Notes under the pieces: model-generated
Seen by the model: only the letters and a program-made list of their open reading frames with translations
What the model was told of the DNA's origin: nothing
Databases searched by the model: none
Source: Desulfonauticus submarinus
GTDB taxonomy: Bacteria; Desulfobacterota; Desulfovibrionia; Desulfovibrionales; Desulfonatronovibrionaceae
Direction of reading: 5' to 3'
DNA length: 64,000 nt
Assembly: GCF_900104045.1 (NCBI RefSeq)
Contig: NZ_FNIN01000003.1
Coordinates: 150,146 to 214,145 of the forward strand
Position numbers and translations under genes: made by a program
Part shown: one piece after another, positions 56,224 through 64,000 of the stretch
Layout: the number at the start of each line of letters is the position of its first letter
Numbering within the stretch: position 1 is the stretch's first letter

Positions 56224-57345
56224 ATGTTAATAGGATGCCCAAAGGAAATAAAAAACAATGAATATCGAGTTGGTTTAACTCCAGCATCAGTAAAAGCATA
56301 TATTCAGCATGGGCATAAAGTATTAATTGAATCAGGAGCAGGCCTTGGCTCAGGTATAGGAGATGAAGAATATGTAAAAGTTGGCGCAACTTTAGTCGAA
56401 ACTGCAGAAGAAGTATGGCAAAAAAGTGAAATGATTGTAAAAGTAAAAGAACCTCTACCTCAGGAATATCCATTAATGCAAGAAGGACAAATAGTTTATA
56501 CATATTTTCACTTTGCCGCAGATGAAGAACTTACAAAAGCATGTTTAGATAAAAAAATTATAGCCATGGCCTATGAAACAGTTCAGGAGCCAAACGGGAA
56601 TTTACCATTATTAAAACCCATGAGTGAAGTAGCAGGAAGAATGGCTCCCCTTATGGCAGCATTTTATCTTGCCAAATCTCAAGGAGGTTTAGGAGTTCTT
56701 CCTACTGGCGTGCCTGGAGTTTTGCCTGCTAATGTAGTAGTTATTGGTGGAGGAACAGTTGGTAGTAACGCAGCTAGAATAGCTGCAGGATTTGGTGCAA
56801 AGGTTACTGTCCTTGATATAAATGCCAATACCTTAGAGCATCTAGGCAATATAATGCCTAGCAATGTGTTTACTTGTTTTAGTGATCATGTCACCCTAGA
56901 AGCAAGCATTACAGAAGCTGATATTGTAATAGGTGCTGTACTAATCCCTGGGGCAAAAGCACCAAAACTCATTACAAGAGAACTTTTAAACAAAATGAAA
57001 CCAGGAGCTGTGTTTGTTGATGTGGCCATAGATCAAGGCGGCTGTGCTGAAACTTCTAGGCCTACTACACACTCTGACCCAATTTTTATAGAAGAAAATG
57101 TTGTGCATTACTGTGTGGCTAATATGCCAGGAGCTTATGCCAGAACATCTACTTTTGCCCTAAACAATGTAACCATAAAATATGGATTAAAATTAGCAGA
57201 CCTTGGCGTAGAACAAGCCTGCAAACAAGATAGTGTATTAATGAAAGGATTGAATATGTATAAAGGCATATTAACTTGTCCCCCTGTAGGAGCGGCATTT
57301 GGTTTAGAAAAAGAATGCAAACTACCTTCTGAAATTTTCCATTAA
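56224..57345 (+). CDS. ald: Alanine dehydrogenase
   Basis: NAD-dependent enzyme interconverting L-alanine with pyruvate and ammonia. The N-terminal GCPKEIKNNEYRVGLTPASV carries substrate-binding Arg15 and the catalytic Lys region lies in KVKEPLPQEYPLM near residue 72; the Rossmann motif VVIGGGTVGSNAARIAAGFG is at about residue 170; DQGGCAETSRPTTHSDP near residue 270 is a family signature. Length 373, standard. It lies alone between divergent dksA and a convergent nuclease gene, behind a strong promoter. Confidence 0.97.
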   Translation: MLIGCPKEIKNNEYRVGLTPASVKAYIQHGHKVLIESGAGLGSGIGDEEYVKVGATLVETAEEVWQKSEMIVKVKEPLPQEYPLMQEGQIVYTYFHFAADEELTKACLDKKIIAMAYETVQEPNGNLPLLKPMSEVAGRMAPLMAAFYLAKSQGGLGVLPTGVPGVLPANVVVIGGGTVGSNAARIAAGFGAKVTVLDINANTLEHLGNIMPSNVFTCFSDHVTLEASITEADIVIGAVLIPGAKAPKLITRELLNKMKPGAVFVDVAIDQGGCAETSRPTTHSDPIFIEENVVHYCVANMPGAYARTSTFALNNVTIKYGLKLADLGVEQACKQDSVLMKGLNMYKGILTCPPVGAAFGLEKECKLPSEIFH

Positions 57346-57349
57346 AAAT

Positions 57350-57385
57350 AAAAAAATAGCCAGATAGGTAAAACCTATCTGGCTA
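57350..57385 (-). terminator. Intrinsic terminator of the Mut7-C gene
   Basis: A perfect 13-bp stem TAGCCAGATAGGT / ACCTATCTGGCTA with a 3-nt loop at 57357-57385. On the minus strand it is followed by TTTTTTTATTTTT. The stem includes the last four codons and the stop of the minus-strand gene. It also lies just after ald, but the plus strand has no T run, so it serves the minus strand mainly. Confidence 0.8.
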
Positions 57386-58121
57386 ACTTAAACCCATTTT
57401 TTAATAGACGTTTTCTCATATATTCAAAATGACTTCCCCGCCAGTAAATTTTTCCACATTCAGGACAGATAAAAAATTCATTATAATACTTTTTTGTCTT
57501 TGGCTCTAGCTTATCTAAAATTTTTGTTTTTTCTATTGGTTCTAAAACCGCATTACAACATAAACAACGTTTAAATATGTTCGTACCTTTTAAGCCAAAA
57601 ACCCTTTTCACTTCTTTTAACTGTAAATCAGGAGATGACGACCTCAACAAATAGCCCCACTCCACCAATTTTCTTTTTAACAGTCCCCTATCCTTGGTGA
57701 GAACTACTCTTTGTTCTTGCCAAGCAAGTTGAGCAATTTTAAAATCATCCCAAATAGGATTGTAAAGTACATCCTCGCCAGCCATTCTCAATAAAGTGGC
57801 TAGCTTCCCCACATTCACATCACAAATAAATTTCAATTCTAAAAACCTTCTTGGCCTAAGAATACTTTTTTGACTAATATCCAAAGGCAAAGTATGATAA
57901 TATACTTTAAACACATCCCTTGGTTTGGGAATATAAAAAAAATCAACTTCCTGTTGAAAACAAAAAATTTTACCTATTTCAGGATGAGGAATCCCAAAAG
58001 ACTCTAAAATATCTTTGATAGAGGCTCGGCGTTTTAATGTATAACCAAAATTAAGATTATTATTTTTTAAAAAAAATTTATATTCAGAAGAAAAAATAAA
58101 ATAAATTTTAAAAGAGGTCAT
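57375..58121 (-). CDS. Mut7-C RNase-domain protein with ubiquitin-like N-terminus
   Basis: A 248-residue protein of the DUF82/Mut7-C type. The first 85 residues look like the ubiquitin-like (Ub-Mut7C) domain. The nuclease part follows: KFICDVNVGKLATLLRMAGE near residue 93 has the PIN-like first Asp, RVVLTKDRGLLKRKL near 136 a further acid pair. The C-terminal zinc ribbon has CLCCNAVLEPI near residue 186 and FICPECGKIYWRG near 220 (two C-x2-C pairs). RNA cleavage is the expected activity but the target is unknown. Its start codon is only 4 nt from the divergent protease gene. Confidence 0.85.
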   Translation of the reverse strand: MTSFKIYFIFSSEYKFFLKNNNLNFGYTLKRRASIKDILESFGIPHPEIGKIFCFQQEVDFFYIPKPRDVFKVYYHTLPLDISQKSILRPRRFLELKFICDVNVGKLATLLRMAGEDVLYNPIWDDFKIAQLAWQEQRVVLTKDRGLLKRKLVEWGYLLRSSSPDLQLKEVKRVFGLKGTNIFKRCLCCNAVLEPIEKTKILDKLEPKTKKYYNEFFICPECGKIYWRGSHFEYMRKRLLKNGFKLAR

Positions 58122-58125
58122 AATA

Positions 58126-59373
58126 ATGAATTCCTATTATTGGCAAATAATCATTTTAACTATAATCTTTGTACATTTGGGAATAAATTTATGGTTAGAA
58201 ATTCTTAATATAAAAAGTTTAAAAACAAAAATCCCTCCTTTCTTGCAAGATATATTTTCTGCTGAAAAATACAAACAAAGTCAATCATATACTAAAGAAC
58301 TTACCATTCTAAATTTAATAGAAAAAATAATTATAACATCTCTTCTAATTATAGCAATTAAACTAAATTTATTTAACTATCTTAATAAAATAAGCATCAG
58401 TATTTCTTCAAATTATCTTTTTCAAGGAACTATTTTTTTCTTTTTACTGTTTATATGCATAGAATTAATATCTTTTCCTTTTGAGTTGATTCAAAATTTT
58501 TATTTAGAAAACAAATATGGATTTAATAAAATGTCTTTCAAAATATTTCTTCAAGATAAAATAAAAACCTATATACTTTCTTTTTTACTAGGAGGCATAT
58601 TACTAATTACAATATTTTTTATCTTTAAAAATTTTGGCAAGTTGGCTTGGTTGTATGCATTCTTAGGTGTTAGTATATTTATGTTTATAATTCAATATCT
58701 AGCTCCCAAAATTATTTTACCTCTTTTCAATAAATTTATCCCTATATCTGACAGCTCTTTAAAACAAAAAATCCATAATTTAGCCCAAAAAATAGGATAT
58801 AAAATACAAGACATCTATATTATGGACGGATCTAAACGAACCACAAAAGCCAATGCATTCTTAACAGGATTTGGAAAATATAAAAAAATCGCTCTTTTTG
58901 ACAACCTTGTGAATACTCTTTCCCATCAAGAAATAATTGCTGTGCTCGCCCATGAATTAGCTCATTTCAAGCTAAAACACATCTTTAAACAAATAATTTT
59001 GTCTTTAGCCAATTTAGCTATTTTTTTAATCACTCTTCAATTATTTCTACATCAACCTAATATATCTAAAGCACTTGGCATCGAATATCCTTCTATACAC
59101 GCTAATTTACTTGCCTTTAGCTTAATATTTACACCACTATCATTTATTTTAGGTATTATGGAAAATTTTCTTTCTAGAAAATTTGAAAAACAGGCTGATA
59201 TGTTTGCCCTTAAATTTGTAAAAAGCCAAGATCTTATTTCTGCTTTAAAAAAGCTCGCTCAAAATAATCTATCAAATCTAACACCTCATCCCATTTATGT
59301 ATTCTTTTTTTATAGCCATCCGCCATTAACTAAAAGAATAAAATATCTACAACAAAATAGTTCCTCTATTTAA
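58126..59373 (+). CDS. Ste24/CAAX-type M48 metalloprotease
   Basis: A 415-residue membrane zinc protease. The N-terminal M48_N region has about five hydrophobic segments (residues 5-25, 60-80, 100-125, 150-170, 180-200); the zinc motif is VLAHELAHFKLKH near residue 282 (HExxH), and SRKFEKQADMFALKF near residue 348 provides the third ligand region. The tail has SHPPLTKRIKYL, the usual C-terminal M48 mark. In bacteria such enzymes are thought to take part in membrane-protein quality control. It converges with rmuC. Confidence 0.9.
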   Translation: MNSYYWQIIILTIIFVHLGINLWLEILNIKSLKTKIPPFLQDIFSAEKYKQSQSYTKELTILNLIEKIIITSLLIIAIKLNLFNYLNKISISISSNYLFQGTIFFFLLFICIELISFPFELIQNFYLENKYGFNKMSFKIFLQDKIKTYILSFLLGGILLITIFFIFKNFGKLAWLYAFLGVSIFMFIIQYLAPKIILPLFNKFIPISDSSLKQKIHNLAQKIGYKIQDIYIMDGSKRTTKANAFLTGFGKYKKIALFDNLVNTLSHQEIIAVLAHELAHFKLKHIFKQIILSLANLAIFLITLQLFLHQPNISKALGIEYPSIHANLLAFSLIFTPLSFILGIMENFLSRKFEKQADMFALKFVKSQDLISALKKLAQNNLSNLTPHPIYVFFFYSHPPLTKRIKYLQQNSSSI

Positions 59374-59381
59374 TTACTATT

Positions 59382-60749
59382 TTACTTATCTAAAAATTTT
59401 ACATTTTGGATTTTATCAAATTCACTTGATATTTTTTTAGTAGTTGTGTGAATATCTTTAACATCCTTAGTAACAATATCAATATGCTTAGCTAGTTTTT
59501 CCCATCTTTCTCTATATCTTCTAAAATTACTCGATAACCTTATTAATTCTTCTTGTATTTTTTTAGCATATTCTCTAGTTTTTGCATCTCTTATTAAAGA
59601 TGAAATAGTAGTTAAAAGAGCCATAAATGTTGTTGGAGATGTAATCCACACTTTTCTATTTACTGCTTCTTGAATAATATCTTGATGTTTAGCATGTATC
59701 TCTGCAAAAACAGCCTCTGCAGGAATAAACATTATTGCCATATCCATAAGTTCTGAATGCTGAACATATTTTCTGTTAATATCTAAAATATGTTTTTTAA
59801 TATCTTGTTTAAATTTTTGAACAAACTTTTTATCCTCAAACATTCTCTGATAATTTTCCAAAGGGAATTTGGCATCTACAGGCAAAGGTTTTTCATTTGG
59901 AATAAAAACTATTGCATCAGGAACTAAACCATCTTTTAATCTTGGTTGAAGTTGATAAATATTATCGTTCTGACCAAATACAGCCTCTAAAATATTTCTT
60001 AGTTGCACCTCTGCAAAAATACCTCTTGTCTTTTTATCCGTAAGAACATTTTGTAAAGAAACAACCTCAGTGGATAGTTCTTCTATTTTTCTCTGAGCTT
60101 CAGAAATCCTAGCAATACCTCCAATAATTTTTTCAAAAGTTTCATTAATATTTTTAAAATTATTATCCAAACGCTCATTAACTTTAGAACTAATTTCATT
60201 TAAACGCTTATGTACCAATTCATTTATTTCTTTAAAGTTAATATTTATATTTCTAAGAATATAGTCTTTAAATTCCTGTTGAGCATCTTTAAATTCATCT
60301 ATTTTTTTTGTATTTGAATTTAAAGATGAAGATATATCTTCTCTAATTTCTTTAAAATTAGTCTGAAGTTGTCTAATCAATTTTTCATTTATGGTAATAA
60401 AATCCTTATTAAGATTATCTATTAAGTTCTGATTAAACTTCTGTTGACTAAGTTTAAACTCTTCTATTTTTTCTGTATTTGATGTTATTGCCCTATTTAT
60501 AGAATTAGATATATCTTTAAATAAATTTAAAAAAGATAATTGAAAATCAGAAAAACTTTTTTCTATTTTAGAAAATAATTCACTATTTCTTTCTATTTGT
60601 TCTTGTGTTTGTTTATATTGCTCCAATATATTTTTATTTATATTATCTTGCAATAAATCAAATAATTTTTGAAATTGATAGTTTTTAAAAAACAAAAAAA
60701 TCAAAAGTAGAATTATACAAGTAAGTAAAATTAAAAAAATAAATTCCAT
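59382..60749 (-). CDS. rmuC: RmuC-family protein
   Basis: A 455-residue protein of the DNA recombination RmuC family, named for limiting inversion between short repeats. An N-terminal membrane helix (about residues 2-20) leads to a long coiled coil (about 30-240), then the conserved RmuC domain: RGIFAEVQLRNILEAVFG near residue 249, DAIVFIPNEKPLPVDAKFPL near 278, and FIPAEAVFAEIHAK near 333. The nuclease-like site is the PVDAKFP segment. Molecular role is poorly defined. It converges on the protease gene, with 8 bp between them. Confidence 0.92.
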   Translation of the reverse strand: MEFIFLILLTCIILLLIFLFFKNYQFQKLFDLLQDNINKNILEQYKQTQEQIERNSELFSKIEKSFSDFQLSFLNLFKDISNSINRAITSNTEKIEEFKLSQQKFNQNLIDNLNKDFITINEKLIRQLQTNFKEIREDISSSLNSNTKKIDEFKDAQQEFKDYILRNININFKEINELVHKRLNEISSKVNERLDNNFKNINETFEKIIGGIARISEAQRKIEELSTEVVSLQNVLTDKKTRGIFAEVQLRNILEAVFGQNDNIYQLQPRLKDGLVPDAIVFIPNEKPLPVDAKFPLENYQRMFEDKKFVQKFKQDIKKHILDINRKYVQHSELMDMAIMFIPAEAVFAEIHAKHQDIIQEAVNRKVWITSPTTFMALLTTISSLIRDAKTREYAKKIQEELIRLSSNFRRYRERWEKLAKHIDIVTKDVKDIHTTTKKISSEFDKIQNVKFLDK

Positions 60750-60803
60750 AAATACCCCTTATTGTATCTAAATTTTTTAGACAATTTAATCCTAAATTAT
60801 AAA

Positions 60804-61007
60804 TTATAACCCTTTAATCTGTTTTGTTATTTCTTTCCATGCTGCATGAGTATGTTTGGGCCATACTATACTTACAGCCTCTTCATAGGAATATCCTTTT
60901 TTCAATAATTCCTGAAATTCTTCCAAAAAAGGCTGAGACAAATTGCTCAAAAAAATATATTCTTCTTTGTATCTACCTAGTCGGAAATTCCCATCATATA
61001 TACGCAT
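60804..61007 (-). CDS. Small hypothetical protein
   Basis: A 67-residue soluble protein with a helical LEEFQELLKKGYSYEEAVSI segment and a tryptophan-rich end (VWPKHTHAAWKEITKQI). I recognise no family. It lies upstream of rmuC on the same strand with about 55 bp between. A GGATG ribosome-type match is too close to the ATG to be convincing, so the start is uncertain. Confidence 0.5.
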   Translation of the reverse strand: MRIYDGNFRLGRYKEEYIFLSNLSQPFLEEFQELLKKGYSYEEAVSIVWPKHTHAAWKEITKQIKGL

Positions 61008-61150
61008 CCTTTGCCAACTTATGATTTATCTTTTATAATAGAATTAAGTCTTTCTGGGAGATAAATAAAAATTTTTCAAACAAATCAAAAGCATTCTTTT
61101 AGCATCGGGAAAAATTTGAAAAAAATTAGCAAAAGCATGTTCTTTCCTCC

Positions 61151-61405
61151 TTATGCATGGTCATATGGGAGTGTATCAGTATGGTTGGACTTGGTTTTTG
61201 GAAAGCTTAGAAGCCGTGAAAGAATTGTTAAAATGAAAATTCCAAAAATTATAATAACTGGGGCAAGTAGGATAAAAAAGAAAAATAAATCCGTAGTGGC
61301 TTTAGCCCATATAACCCCTTTATCTGCCAAATAGGCAAAAAACAAAAGAAAAATTACAGCAAACTTTTTCCAGTGTTTGAAAACGAAAAATTTAAATTTA
61401 TCCAT
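61151..61405 (-). CDS. Small two-helix membrane protein
   Basis: An 84-residue protein with two hydrophobic segments, about residues 15-32 (FAVIFLLFFAYLADKGVIW) and 40-65 (FFFFILLAPVIIIFGIFIL), and a polar C-terminus. It has no known motif. The ATG at 61403-61405 is chosen over a TTG one codon earlier; there is no clear ribosome site. The base composition matches the low-GC genome, unlike the YcaO gene to its right. Confidence 0.45.
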   Translation of the reverse strand: MDKFKFFVFKHWKKFAVIFLLFFAYLADKGVIWAKATTDLFFFFILLAPVIIIFGIFILTILSRLLSFPKTKSNHTDTLPYDHA

Positions 61406-61420
61406 CAAAAATAAAGATAG

Positions 61421-61599
61421 ATTCTAAAGAAAGCCAAGTCAATCTGGCTTCAATAAAAAAATCCTTTTCTGATTTTGCCAAAGAAATAAAAAAAGTCAAA
61501 AAGAAATAAATAGCTTTTGAGAAGAAGCCAAAGCGAGCCCAAGCTGAAAAAGTCATCCTTTTTTACGAAGACGAGAAAAAGGAGTTCGTTGACTTCTAG
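61421..61599 (+). pseudogene. Possible gene remnant (single-frame fragment with internal stop)
   Basis: In one frame the plus strand reads KESQVNLASIKKSFSDFAKE, a stop near 61510, then IAFEKKPKRAQAEKVILF and YEDEKKEF up to a TAG at 61597. The codon pattern and charged residues look protein-like, and the second part resembles the start of an IS630-type transposase catalytic domain (VILFYEDE), but the match is weak. It lies right at the low-GC to high-GC border, where a decayed insertion element would make sense. Confidence 0.2.
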
Positions 61600-63416
61600 G
61601 GCTGGTTCACCAATCTGCCCAGGCGCTTGAGAAGGTGGCGCTGGTCAACTGGGCGAGCTAACTTCTCCATACCCCTGCTTATCTTCAGCCATCCCTTTAC
61701 ATAACACGTCTTTCTGCACCCGCAGTCCCTGCAGTTCCACAAGCTGGTGCATCGGGGAATGGGCAAGCCCTCCAGCCCCTTACCCTCAGCCCCCTCTGGG
61801 TCTTTGGCCAGAAAACTGGCATAGTGGCCACGGACGAGGTGTCCAGCAGAGGCAGCATAGGGGTTGTACGCCAAGGATTCGCCGATGCGTCGGCTGATCT
61901 CTTGGTTACCAAGGCCCTCTGCCTTTAGCTCGCACACCGCTATCATCACCTCCAGCATCTGGGGATCAGGCGGCTGAAAGAACCGTTCCTTGACAAATGG
62001 TGAGCGCAACACTTGTGCGGCCCTGAACCAATCCTGAACTTCCATGAGCATTATTGCCAACACCAGCCTCAAATCCATCCACTCCATCACTGGCACCATG
62101 GCAAACAGATTTTCTACGATTTGCTCCAGGGACATTTCTCTGGGGCGCCACAGCTGGGCGCACAGCAGCCTGCTGCAACTACGTAGCTGCTCGGGCGAAG
62201 CCCAAGGTAAGCTGAAGAAAGTCTCAAGAACCGTGCGATAGTCCTTGAGCAGCAGTTGGAGTGCACCCTCATCCATGGTAAACATACGCGATAGTCCAGT
62301 GATGTACACATAATAAGTAGGCATTCCCAGAAACGAAAAATCCCGTACCATTACGCGCCGGCCCTCGCATTTGAGCTGTTGCAAAAGATGCTTAAGCATC
62401 TGAAAGTTGCTGGCCGTAGGGGGTAGGAACGCCTGGCGAAAGTTGCCAGTGGCAGGAGGATTCTCCAATAGGGCCCAAACCGTAAGCTGCGGCTGATAAT
62501 AGTACCATGCAACGGGCAGATCTATTAGGCTGGACATCTGGTTAAGGTTGTGGGAGACTTGCTTGGATCGGCCCTGCAATGCCTCGGTAATGCAGCGCGC
62601 CAAGGCCACCTCCATCACGGGATCTGCCCCAAAGCCCAGGGCAAAGTCCCCTGTCTTCTCCTCTAAAATTATTACCGCCAGCACAGGCCAGCGCCCGCCC
62701 AAGGTCGCGTCCTTGACGAACACCTTGAGACCTCTGGCCAGCAGCTCTTCTACTAGCTTCCTTGCCACACCCCTGCCTAGGGGCAATTCCTCTAGAGGGA
62801 TGGTCGGCAGCCCTCGCAGCTTGCCCGTGGCCAGTCTCTGAATGACCGCTCGCTCCATCACCTCGCAGCAGCCCTGCACCAGGGCCTCTTCTGGGGTGTT
62901 ACCCGCGCACATCCCATTGCTCTGGGTGAGCTTAAGCATCAAGTCATAGGGGAGCCAGATAATTCTGTCCTCTGTAAGGTCGCAAAACTCCAGGCATTCA
63001 AGCTCATCAACAGGAGGATAGTAGCCTGGAGGTAAAAGTTCCTTCATGATCTGGGGATGACTGTCAACCACCAGTTCAGTGGGCATAGACTTGGGAAAAA
63101 AGAAAGAGGATTTGCTAACTATCAGTCCCAGATGCCGCAGCCTGACGTCGCAGTAGCACTGCAGCCTTTCTATGAACTCTCCGTAGGCACTAGCCAGGGC
63201 CAGCTCTCTGGTGCAGCCTTTGCCGTTGGAGAACATCGGGGCCAAAGTTGGTTCTGCCAAGTGGCAGGAAAAGCACCCTGGAAATGCCTGGTACTCTGCT
63301 ACAATACATGGATTAAACCCCGCTGGTTTGAGCAGCCGACGAGCCCGGTCTATGGTCTTGTGTGCCGGGGCATCCTTGTGTGTTGCCCATTGAGCTACCT
63401 GGGAGTTTGAATCCAT
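61596..63416 (-). CDS. YcaO-family ATP-dependent enzyme in a GC-rich island
   Basis: A 606-residue YcaO protein; the family uses ATP to activate amide bonds (azoline or thioamide formation) or has other roles such as E. coli YcaO. The ATP-binding motifs are ALASAYGEFIERLQCY near residue 80, MCAGNTPEEALVQGCCEVME near 165 and LARCITEALQGRSKQV near 250. After about residue 400 comes a helical, TPR-like region, then a cysteine cluster LWNCRDCGCRKTCYV near 570 that could bind a metal. The start at 63414-63416 follows GGAGG by 5 nt. GC content is much higher than around it, a sign of transfer. No precursor peptide, ThiF or TfuA gene is adjacent. Confidence 0.82.
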   Translation of the reverse strand: MDSNSQVAQWATHKDAPAHKTIDRARRLLKPAGFNPCIVAEYQAFPGCFSCHLAEPTLAPMFSNGKGCTRELALASAYGEFIERLQCYCDVRLRHLGLIVSKSSFFFPKSMPTELVVDSHPQIMKELLPPGYYPPVDELECLEFCDLTEDRIIWLPYDLMLKLTQSNGMCAGNTPEEALVQGCCEVMERAVIQRLATGKLRGLPTIPLEELPLGRGVARKLVEELLARGLKVFVKDATLGGRWPVLAVIILEEKTGDFALGFGADPVMEVALARCITEALQGRSKQVSHNLNQMSSLIDLPVAWYYYQPQLTVWALLENPPATGNFRQAFLPPTASNFQMLKHLLQQLKCEGRRVMVRDFSFLGMPTYYVYITGLSRMFTMDEGALQLLLKDYRTVLETFFSLPWASPEQLRSCSRLLCAQLWRPREMSLEQIVENLFAMVPVMEWMDLRLVLAIMLMEVQDWFRAAQVLRSPFVKERFFQPPDPQMLEVMIAVCELKAEGLGNQEISRRIGESLAYNPYAASAGHLVRGHYASFLAKDPEGAEGKGLEGLPIPRCTSLWNCRDCGCRKTCYVKGWLKISRGMEKLARPVDQRHLLKRLGRLVNQP

Positions 63417-63432
63417 GATAACCTCCAAAACT

Positions 63433-63448
63433 CCAGGAGATATCCTGG
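63433..63448. promoter_or_regulatory. Short inverted repeat in YcaO leader
   Basis: CCAGGA-GATA-TCCTGG, a perfect 6-bp inverted repeat 17 nt upstream of the YcaO start. It could be an operator or a small hairpin in the leader RNA; its GC content matches the YcaO gene, not the CRISPR array. Chance occurrence cannot be ruled out. Confidence 0.3.
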
Positions 63449-63476
63449 CATATATAGGCCGGGTGCTAAGAGCCCA

Positions 63477-63973
63477 TTTTAATTTCCCACAGTTACTATG
63501 AGAAAACAAAACAAGCAAGTTAAAAGAGTAAAGGAGCCAAGCTTCAATTCCTCGTAGTTACTCTGAGAAGGAAATTGAATTGTGGCGAAAGGGCAGAAAC
63601 ATGTGGAAGTTTCAATTCCTCGTAGTTACTCTGAGAAGAGAAAGAAGGAGTTTATATGGGATATTATTCTACCAGTTTCAATTCCTCGTAGTTACTCTGA
63701 GAAGCTATGTCTATCGGGAGAAAAGAGGTTGTATTTAAAGATTTCAATTCCTCGTAGTTACTCTGAGAAGCTAAAACCTTGTCGTTAAAAAAATCTATAT
63801 TCTCCTTAAATTTCAATTCCTCGTAGTTACTCTGAGAAGTCTTTAAGTTTAAGATTACATGCCATTTTTATGTCAGCATTTCAATTCCTCGTAGTTACTC
63901 TGAGAAGAAATCATTAAAAGACCTTAGAGAACAAGGTCCGCAAATTTCAATTCCTCGTAGTTACTCTGAGAAG
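63477..63973 (-). CRISPR. CRISPR array, seven repeats plus one decayed terminal repeat
   Basis: Seven near-identical 30-nt repeats start at 63541, 63609, 63675, 63741, 63810, 63878 and 63944; six unique spacers of 36-39 nt lie between. The plus-strand core begins TTTCAATTCCTCGTAGTTAC and ends TCTGAGAAG; the minus-strand form ends in ATTGAAA, the usual 3' end of type I-B/III repeats, so crRNA is probably read leftward. An eighth, strongly decayed copy lies at about 63477-63505 (AGTTACTATGAGAAAA), marking the trailer end next to YcaO. The array continues toward, or ends in, the AT-rich window edge. No cas gene is in view. Confidence 0.95.
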
Positions 63974-64000
63974 TTTTAAAAAAATTTTTTAAACCATATT

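Noticed and set aside
56198..56503. Leucine-rich minus-strand frame over the start of ald
   Set aside because: Antisense of a well-supported gene with biased composition and no ribosome site.
61116..61334. Plus-strand frame of 72 residues opposite the small membrane protein
   Set aside because: No family signal and no good ribosome site; the minus-strand frame has two hydrophobic helices.
61697..63410. Several overlapping open frames on both strands inside the YcaO gene
   Set aside because: Long open frames in other frames are expected in GC-rich coding DNA; none has a ribosome site or recognisable motif, and the YcaO frame has clear family motifs.
63582..63788. Open frame with repeated VSIPRSYSEK-type peptide
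   Set aside because: It is the plus-strand translation of CRISPR repeats, not a repeat protein.

Overview
The window looks like a low-GC (roughly one third G+C), Gram-negative bacterium. It has LPS-core heptose and UDP-glucuronate genes, meso-diaminopimelate peptidoglycan genes (a DNPR motif in MurE), flagellar and chemotaxis genes, RqcH, alanine dehydrogenase and small radical-SAM/MoaD-like cassettes. The combination, and the chemotaxis operon carrying ParA, PilZ and HEAT-repeat genes, fits a Desulfovibrionales-like Desulfobacterota lineage; this is inference from gene content, because no rRNA is present. Layout, left to right. 0-7 kb: cutA, an AddB-like Fe-S nuclease, initiator tRNA, a glycosyltransferase/UPF0280 pair, and dnaA. 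7-17.5 kb: a leftward nine-gene chemotaxis operon (HD-GYP regulator, cheB, HEAT-repeat protein, cheR, PilZ protein, ParA ATPase, cheW, cheY, cheA). Its CheA has two intact phosphotransfer domains and a third that has lost its histidine. 17.5-27 kb: tRNA-Pro, UDP-glucose dehydrogenase, a PAP2 phosphatase with a GT39 glycosyltransferase, an orphan FlgC-like rod protein, three tandem Hsp20 genes, tRNA-Leu, and two radical-SAM proteins, one in a cassette with a MoaD-like protein. 27-43.6 kb: a complete leftward dcw cluster, mraZ-rsmH-ftsL-ftsI-murE-murF-mraY-murD-ftsW-murG-murC-murB-ftsQ-ftsA-ftsZ, preceded by a 10-bp-period MraZ operator. 43.8-61.4 kb: pyruvate kinase coupled to a degenerate HD-GYP protein; an RHH antitoxin whose PIN toxin is broken by a one-base deletion; hldD; a PilJ-type chemoreceptor; gpmI and rsfS; a variant PlsC acyltransferase; an IscU/NifU-like protein, RqcH and DksA; alanine dehydrogenase; a Mut7-C nuclease, a Ste24-type protease and RmuC. 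61.4-64 kb: an accessory end, with a YcaO-family enzyme in a sharply GC-richer island and a CRISPR array (seven repeats plus one decayed terminal copy) that runs to the window edge with no cas genes in view. How the parts work together: most of the window is core cell-envelope, division and motility machinery in long, translationally coupled operons. The least ordinary material is the YcaO/CRISPR end, the decayed toxin-antitoxin locus, the degenerate signalling domains (third Hpt of CheA; HD-GYP protein after pyk) and the radical-SAM/MoaD-like cassette. I found no clearly new multi-gene defence or mobile system in full; the right edge is the most likely place for one to continue.
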